8,875 nt of DNA, from NCBI GenBank assembly GCA_030596915.1, contig JAUVSX010000096.1:1-8875 (forward strand). Reading direction: 5' to 3'. The first letter of the stretch is position 1. Each line of letters begins with the position of its first letter. This document shows positions 5,530 to 8,875 of this stretch, in pieces. The stretch comes from Chloroflexota bacterium. Lineage in GTDB: Bacteria; Chloroflexota; Anaerolineae; B4-G1. Under the pieces are notes generated by a model, which had not been told where the DNA came from, did no database searches, and saw nothing but the letters and a program-made list of their open reading frames with translations. Made by a program: the position numbers and the translations under genes.

Positions 5530-6318
5530 ATGAAGCTATCCTGTGTGACCGCGAGCTACGTGGCCGATCTGCTCGGCTACCCGGGCGAGATCGACTGGGG
5601 GCTCGCGTCGGAGAAGATGCGACAAGCTCCCGTCATCGAGACGATCGAGGACATGCTCGAGCGACTTTCGCCGGCCGGGCTGGACGGGCTTGAGCTCTTC
5701 TATCCGCACGTGTCGCCGGCGAGAATCACGCCGGCGCTGGCGAGCGAGATCCGCCGGCGGCTTGCCACGCGAGGCATGGTCTGTTGCGCGTGTGCTGGCG
5801 GCGTCACTGACCCCGCAGAGGATCCCTACGCTGCCGAGGAGCTCTTCCAGACGGCTCAGTTGCTGCACGCGCCCCTCATCGCGGGTCACGCGCACTTCGA
5901 CGACATCGCGCCCCTCACCGCTCTGTGCGAGCGTTACGGTGTGCGCGTCGGGTACGAGAACGGGGCGGAGGAGGATGCCGCCGAGATCATGGCCGCCGTC
6001 CAAGGGGGCAACGAGTGGGTTGGGGCCAACATCGACACCGGGAACATGGCATCGCAGGGCGGCGATCCGGTGCAAGCCATTCGGGAGCTCGGCCCGCGCG
6101 TCATGCACGTCCACCTGAAGGATGTGCGGGCGGTGGGATCGCACGACTGCGTCGCCATCGGTGCAGGCATCGTCGACGTCCGGGGCGTACTCGAGGCGCT
6201 GTGCTCAATCGGCTACGACGGCTGGCTGAGTATCGAGATCGAGACCGCCGACCACGACCCGACGGATGAGATCGTCGCCAGCGCGGAGAACATCCGCGGG
6301 CTGCTGGCGTGCATGTAG
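5530..6318 (+). CDS. Xylose isomerase-like TIM-barrel protein (sugar phosphate isomerase/epimerase family)
   Basis: A 262-residue protein of the AP-endonuclease-2/xylose-isomerase-like superfamily, whose members isomerise or epimerise sugars and inositols or open related rings with a bound divalent metal. The metal tetrad can be read in order: E143 in 'VGYENG', D169 in 'ANIDTGNMA', H195 in 'MHVHLKDV', and E236 in 'WLSIEIET'. The usual late 'G-Y-D-G-W-L-S-I-E' strand is at 228-236. Length is typical (250-290). The ATG is supported by AGGAGG at 5518-5523 with 6-nt spacing, the best ribosome binding site in the window. It lies 109 nt downstream of the deacetylase in the same direction and probably shares its promoter, with the 51-nt hairpin between them. 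An odd cluster, 'MVCCACAGG' (83-91), holds three cysteines in a barrel strand. Substrate unknown. Confidence 0.9.
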   Translation: MKLSCVTASYVADLLGYPGEIDWGLASEKMRQAPVIETIEDMLERLSPAGLDGLELFYPHVSPARITPALASEIRRRLATRGMVCCACAGGVTDPAEDPYAAEELFQTAQLLHAPLIAGHAHFDDIAPLTALCERYGVRVGYENGAEEDAAEIMAAVQGGNEWVGANIDTGNMASQGGDPVQAIRELGPRVMHVHLKDVRAVGSHDCVAIGAGIVDVRGVLEALCSIGYDGWLSIEIETADHDPTDEIVASAENIRGLLACM

Positions 6319-6333
6319 CGCAGCACGCTGCGC
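6318..6333 (+). terminator. Hairpin right after the isomerase stop, possible terminator
   Basis: GCGCAGC-AC-GCTGCGC, with perfect 7-bp arms, begins at the last base of the TAG stop. Only a short TTT follows (6345-6347), so intrinsic termination is uncertain. Its place at the end of the unit, before a convergent gene, supports a 3'-end role. Confidence 0.4.
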
Positions 6334-6525
6334 CGACGGGTGGGTTTCAGCCTTGGGGCCGGTGCCCAGCGCGACCCAGTGGTGCCCCGCCAGGCAGTGA
6401 CCCCGCGTCGCCCAGTCCCTGACATGCACACGATCTCATGCCAGTTGGGGCACACCCGCGCCGACGCTGCCACTTTCGGTGGGAGACCCGTCCTCGGCCG
6501 GGACCCGTCGCCTGGCGGCTTGCCT
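6334..6525. other. Convergent intergenic spacer
   Basis: About 190 nt lie between the isomerase-like gene and the MBL gene, which face each other. Apart from the hairpin at its left edge I see no promoter, RNA gene or strong structure. The direct repeat ACCCGTC occurs twice (6486-6492 and 6513-6519) but is short. The open frames here look random. Confidence 0.5.
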
Positions 6526-7212
6526 TCAGCCCAAGGCCCGCGCCATCTGCCTCACCTGGTCGCTAGCCCCGCCGACAATTGCCGCCCCGTGCCCGGGGCA
6601 GAGCACGTCGTAATCGAGTACCGCCATTCGCCGGACCGACTCGATGGCCTGATCCTTGGCAATCGTGAAGGGTGAGGGCGGTGGTCCCAGGCGCCCACCA
6701 CGATGGTCGATCGCGTCCCCGCAGATCAGCAACCTGATCGCGGGCACGTGCAGGGCGATGGCTCCGGGGGTATGGCCCGGGACATGCAGGACCGTTGCGC
6801 CACCCAGGATGTCCAGCGTGGCGCCATCCTCCACAAGCACGTCGGGCGTCACCGGGTCGAACCGCGACATCGCCGGGACGATCCGGAACAGCACTTTCAT
6901 CAGCGCCTGGTTTGGCGGGGGGTGCGGCTCCTGGCCAGAGATGACGGGCATGTCGCCGGAGTGCGCCAGCACGCTCGCCCCCGTCTGCTGCTTCAGCAGT
7001 GCCGCGCTACCGACGTGATCGACGTGGTAGTGGGTGAGCAAGATGCGGGTCACGTCCGCGGGCGAATGGCCTAGCCCCCCGACATAGTCCAGGATGCGAG
7101 AAGCGCTGCCCGGCATCCCGGTATCGACGAGCGTGAGCGTCTCCCCGACCAGCAGGTACGCATTACCGGCCATCGTGCTCGGCAGTTGATGCACGTTCGG
7201 AATGATTTCCAC
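6526..7212 (-). CDS. Metallo-beta-lactamase-fold hydrolase
   Basis: A 228-residue soluble MBL-fold protein with two metal sites: 'THYHVDHVGS' (H61, H63, D65, H66), 'VPGHTPGAI' (H147), 'ICGDAI' (bridging D166) and 'LCPGHGA' (H208). 'NAYLLVGETLTLVDTG' (17-32) is the standard first strands of glyoxalase II-like and related hydrolases. The proline-rich stretch 'PHPPPNQAL' (96-104) lies in the variable insert that shapes the active site. Family members include thioesterases, lactonases and glyoxalase II-like enzymes; none is preferred here. It starts with GTG at 7210-7212, with AGGAGA 6 nt upstream (7219-7224). It is the last gene of the right-hand minus-strand group, 215 nt after the DUF4242-like gene, and converges on the isomerase-like gene. 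Confidence 0.92.
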   Translation of the reverse strand: MEIIPNVHQLPSTMAGNAYLLVGETLTLVDTGMPGSASRILDYVGGLGHSPADVTRILLTHYHVDHVGSAALLKQQTGASVLAHSGDMPVISGQEPHPPPNQALMKVLFRIVPAMSRFDPVTPDVLVEDGATLDILGGATVLHVPGHTPGAIALHVPAIRLLICGDAIDHRGGRLGPPPSPFTIAKDQAIESVRRMAVLDYDVLCPGHGAAIVGGASDQVRQMARALG

Positions 7213-7427
7213 GGTGGTTCTCCTGCTCTCAGCCCTCGGCGAAGAACGCTATCCCTGGCACCCCGGAACCAGAACTCAAGCCCATCACCGGCATGAACGT
7301 CATAGTCATCACTTCCACGCAGTTGGATTACGCCTCGACCCCTTGCGCAGTACCTGGGCTTGTGCGAAAGCGGCACCGTGCCCCACGGCGAAGTGGACCG
7401 GATGGCGGCCAGACGCTTCGCGCGAGC

Positions 7428-7691
7428 TCAGTCGTACCAGTGCGGGTCTATGCGCTCCACCTCGTGAGCCTCCTCGATCGGCGCGAACGCCTCAAACGGG
7501 GCGAGAGCCGACCGCACAGAATCCAGGTCCGGCGCTTCCCACTCGCAGATCATCCGGCTCGTGTCGGCCACCCACCAGGAGTTGAGCCACTGCAGTCCCG
7601 GCGGGAGGGACGCCGCCAGTTGCCTGAGCCCTCCCACAGCCTGGTCCTGGGTCTCGACGAGCACCTTATGGATCAGTATGAATCTGGCCAT
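7428..7691 (-). CDS. Small DUF4242-like protein (SCO4226 nickel-binding type)
   Basis: An 87-residue protein, too short for a long open frame to reveal its limits; the frame continues upstream but the real start is the ATG at 7689-7691. That ATG has AGGAG at 7700-7704 with 8-nt spacing. The sequence follows the ferredoxin-like DUF4242 pattern: an opening beta strand 'MARFILIHKV' (1-10), 'LQWLNSWWVADTSRMICEWEAPD' around 33-55 (compare family W-x-x-S-Y-v-x-D-x-x-x-x-C-x-y-x-A-P), and an end 'HEVERIDPHW' (76-85). SCO4226 of Streptomyces, a nickel-binding dimer, belongs to this family; most members have no known role. Its C49 and H76/H84 could bind metal, but this is not established. Assignment is from remembered family pattern. 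Confidence 0.8.
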   Translation of the reverse strand: MARFILIHKVLVETQDQAVGGLRQLAASLPPGLQWLNSWWVADTSRMICEWEAPDLDSVRSALAPFEAFAPIEEAHEVERIDPHWYD

Positions 7692-7757
7692 GCAGACCTC
7701 TCCTTTCCCTACGCGGTCTCGCGGCGCCCACGCCCATCGCCCCGGCGACGAGGTGAC

Positions 7758-7772
7758 GATAGCACCTATCGC
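7758..7772. promoter_or_regulatory. Inverted repeat CGATAG-CAC-CTATCG upstream of the DUF4242-like gene
   Basis: Perfect 6-bp arms around CAC lie 66 nt upstream of the DUF4242-like ATG and 47 nt beyond the stop of the membrane protein gene. The position suits either an operator for the small gene or a weak 3' stem for the upstream one. No convincing -35/-10 pair was found next to it. Confidence 0.3.
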
Positions 7773-7807
7773 GCCCCTCCGGCGGGAGCCAGCCCCCGGC
7801 AGAACGA

Positions 7808-8191
7808 TCATCCCGCGGCGGGGCGTTCGACGGCCCGGCTCTGCCAGGCCGCCCCGAGGAACAGCACCCCGGGGATCGCCAGCACAATGAACACCCAACC
7901 TGTGATGATCCTACCAGTGTGCAGATAGTGAACCAGGAAGAAGCAAGCCAGGCCGCCCAGCACAAACGTACCGCCGATGCCCTCTCGCCACCACCCGACG
8001 ACGAGCCCGGATAGCGAAACGACGAATGCGCACATCATCAGGGTCTCGCGCGCGGTCAATGGCTGATACGTAGTCGAGCCGATGACCTCGCCGACAGCAA
8101 TCGTGACCACGAGCAGTAGCAAGAGCAGGCCCAGCACGCGGGCGATCCAGCGAGGGATCAGAACTGAGAGGCGTCTTCGAGCGACAGTCAC
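7808..8191 (-). CDS. Small four-helix integral membrane protein
   Basis: A 127-residue protein with four hydrophobic segments at about 15-37 ('RWIARVLGLLLLLLVVTIAV...'), 49-68, 71-90 and 95-116. A basic N-terminus ('ARRRLSVLIPR') suggests it starts in the cytoplasm. A charged 'WWREGIGG' turn (67-74) joins helices 2 and 3. It starts with GTG at 8189-8191, supported by GGAGG (8200-8204) with 8-nt spacing and by a promoter about 110 nt upstream. From memory it resembles small uncharacterised membrane proteins of the DUF7670 type, which I cannot verify. No catalytic motif is visible. It is the first gene of a minus-strand group, followed after 116 nt by the DUF4242-like gene. Confidence 0.83.
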   Translation of the reverse strand: MTVARRRLSVLIPRWIARVLGLLLLLLVVTIAVGEVIGSTTYQPLTARETLMMCAFVVSLSGLVVGWWREGIGGTFVLGGLACFFLVHYLHTGRIITGWVFIVLAIPGVLFLGAAWQSRAVERPAAG

Positions 8192-8304
8192 GCGGAAGAC
8201 CTCCGGGACGACCTGCCGACACTCAGCGCGGCGCTCGAGTGCGCCACGGCCGGGGCCTCCAACTGGTGCTGGGGGCGCTAGGGGTCAGCAATGCGGGCAC
8301 GGCC

Positions 8305-8333
8305 ATTGTAGGCCGAACGCGCGCCGGGTGCAA
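8305..8333 (-). promoter_or_regulatory. Promoter for the membrane protein gene
   Basis: On the minus strand, TTGCAC (8328-8333), exactly 17 nt and TACAAT (8305-8310, 5 of 6 consensus) predict a start near 8298. The untranslated leader would be about 107 nt. The -35 abuts the repeat array that begins at 8340. Confidence 0.5.
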
Positions 8334-8339
8334 GACGCG

Positions 8340-8741
8340 CCTGGCACACGCGACGGCCAGCCGCGCCCCTGCCACAGGCCAGCCACCCCGCCAGGCCAAC
8401 CCAGTCGCACGTAGGGGTGCGCGACCGTCCGCGGTCGGCGCAGGCCCCTCGCAATTGGGAGCGCCTGCCTTGCGATGCCACACCCGCTTGCGTTCTGTGC
8501 TCCGGGCAAGTCGGCTAGCTGCGCCCCTACCAAAGGCTGGCCACCCTTGCCGCACGGACGTTGCCGCGCGTTGGGCCGCAGCAGTTCCTCGCACCGCGGA
8601 ATCCGTCCCAGTTGGCAGCCACCTCTCGCCCAGCCATAGCACCTGGCACGGGACAGCAAGCTGCGCCCCTCCCACGGCCCACCCGCCCTCGCCGGGCCAA
8701 CCCAGTCGCACGTAGGGGCGCGCGACCGTCCGCGGTCGGCG
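8340..8741. repeat. Degenerate tandem repeat array, unit about 150 nt, no gene
   Basis: The roughly 570 nt between the membrane protein start (8191) and the partial gene at the right edge hold no convincing gene. Two well-preserved units, 8340-8440 and 8642-8741, both open with CCTGGCAC and share a 47-nt core (8394-8440 and 8695-8741) identical except at one base. A decayed copy lies between, with the anchor [C/T]GCGCCCCT at 8521-8528 against 8363-8370 and 8663-8670. Anchor spacings are 158 and 142 nt. Each good core contains the hairpin CGACCG-TCCG-CGGTCG (8422-8437 and 8723-8738), preceded by GTAGGGG. Open frames here give repetitive peptides and follow the repeat, not a gene. Confidence 0.75.
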
Positions 8742-8761
8742 GCGTAGCAGAGGCAGCGCGC

Positions 8762-8875
8762 TCACGCGCCAGTGGCTCCCTCGTGCCACCCTTCGCCTGC
8801 ACGGTAGACGAAGATCTGGCTGCGCTCGTCGACGGCGATGGGCGTCCAGCCGTCGAACGTGAACGAGTAGGACAC
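8762..8875 (-). CDS. 3' end of an unidentified gene, N-terminus outside window
   Basis: A minus-strand frame is open from the right edge for 37 codons to TGA (8762-8764). The peptide begins 'VSYSFTFDGWTPIAVDERSQ' and ends 'EGWHEGATGA', a mix of aromatic and charged residues that looks like a real protein end. Nothing identifies the family. It lies just upstream of the repeat array in transcription order and points the same way as the membrane protein gene. Confidence 0.5.
   Translation of the reverse strand: MSYSFTFDGWTPIAVDERSQIFVYRAGEGWHEGATGA

Noticed and set aside
7071..7376. 101-residue minus-strand frame upstream of and overlapping the MBL gene
   Set aside because: Its second half is a shadow of the MBL gene, its start lacks a ribosome binding site, and no family is recognised.
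7692..7898. Upstream extension of the DUF4242-like frame (69 extra residues)
   Set aside because: It runs into the membrane protein gene, has low-complexity arginine/glycine-rich sequence, and the ATG at 7691 has a clear AGGAG site and starts the family pattern.
8340..8741. A CRISPR array
   Set aside because: Units are about 150 nt, only two are well kept, there are no regular short spacers and no cas genes.
8223..8789. 188-residue and overlapping open frames in the repeat array
   Set aside because: The predicted peptides simply repeat with the DNA units, occur on both strands and in several frames, and cross a promoter.
1..8875. tRNA, rRNA or known riboswitch
   Set aside because: No cloverleaf with a GTTCGA-type T arm, no rRNA-like conserved block and no recognised riboswitch core was found by reading both strands; small structured RNAs could still be missed.

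Overview
This is an 8.9 kb window of high-GC bacterial DNA, dense with short metabolic genes. Nothing in it fixes the taxon. The GC content, the tandem-GNAT (mycothiol-synthase-like) architecture, the distant UroD-like and xylose-isomerase-like proteins, and the intergenic hairpin repeats built around a 'cGTAGGGG...' core all resemble what I know of Chloroflexota and similar environmental genomes. That assignment is inference. I see no rRNA, tRNA, CRISPR, transposase or phage gene.

Layout. (A) 1-3227, minus strand: a three-gene run read right to left. It holds an M20-family metallohydrolase, a uroporphyrinogen-decarboxylase-like (UroD-fold) protein whose ATG overlaps the M20 stop (TGATG), and, after a 57-nt gap with a perfect palindrome and a hairpin at the ribosome binding site, a class III PLP aminotransferase cut off by the left edge. 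(B) 3228-3454: a divergent control region with promoter-like boxes for both directions and an 8-bp inverted repeat that includes both -35 hexamers. (C) 3455-4468, plus: a two-domain GNAT acetyltransferase. (D) 4482-6318, plus: a TTGACA-N17-TAAGAT promoter with an 18-bp palindrome at its predicted start, then an HpPgdA/PuuE-type NodB deacetylase. A long intergenic hairpin follows, then a xylose-isomerase-like TIM-barrel protein. (E) 6526-8333, minus: three small genes read right to left. They are a four-helix membrane protein with its own promoter, a DUF4242-like 87-residue protein, and a metallo-beta-lactamase-fold hydrolase. This block converges on block D. (F) 8340-8741: a noncoding array of about 150-nt degenerate repeats. 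(G) 8762-8875, minus: the last 37 codons of an unidentified gene.

Working together: the M20 hydrolase, UroD-like protein and aminotransferase read as a small catabolic or salvage operon (amide hydrolysis, then transamination). The deacetylase and isomerase read as a second unit acting on an amidated or sugar-like substrate. Substrates cannot be assigned from sequence. No gene here is a recognised defence or secretion component. The most unusual material is regulatory (several perfect palindromes placed exactly at promoters or ribosome binding sites), plus the repeat array and two enzymes with altered active-site motifs.
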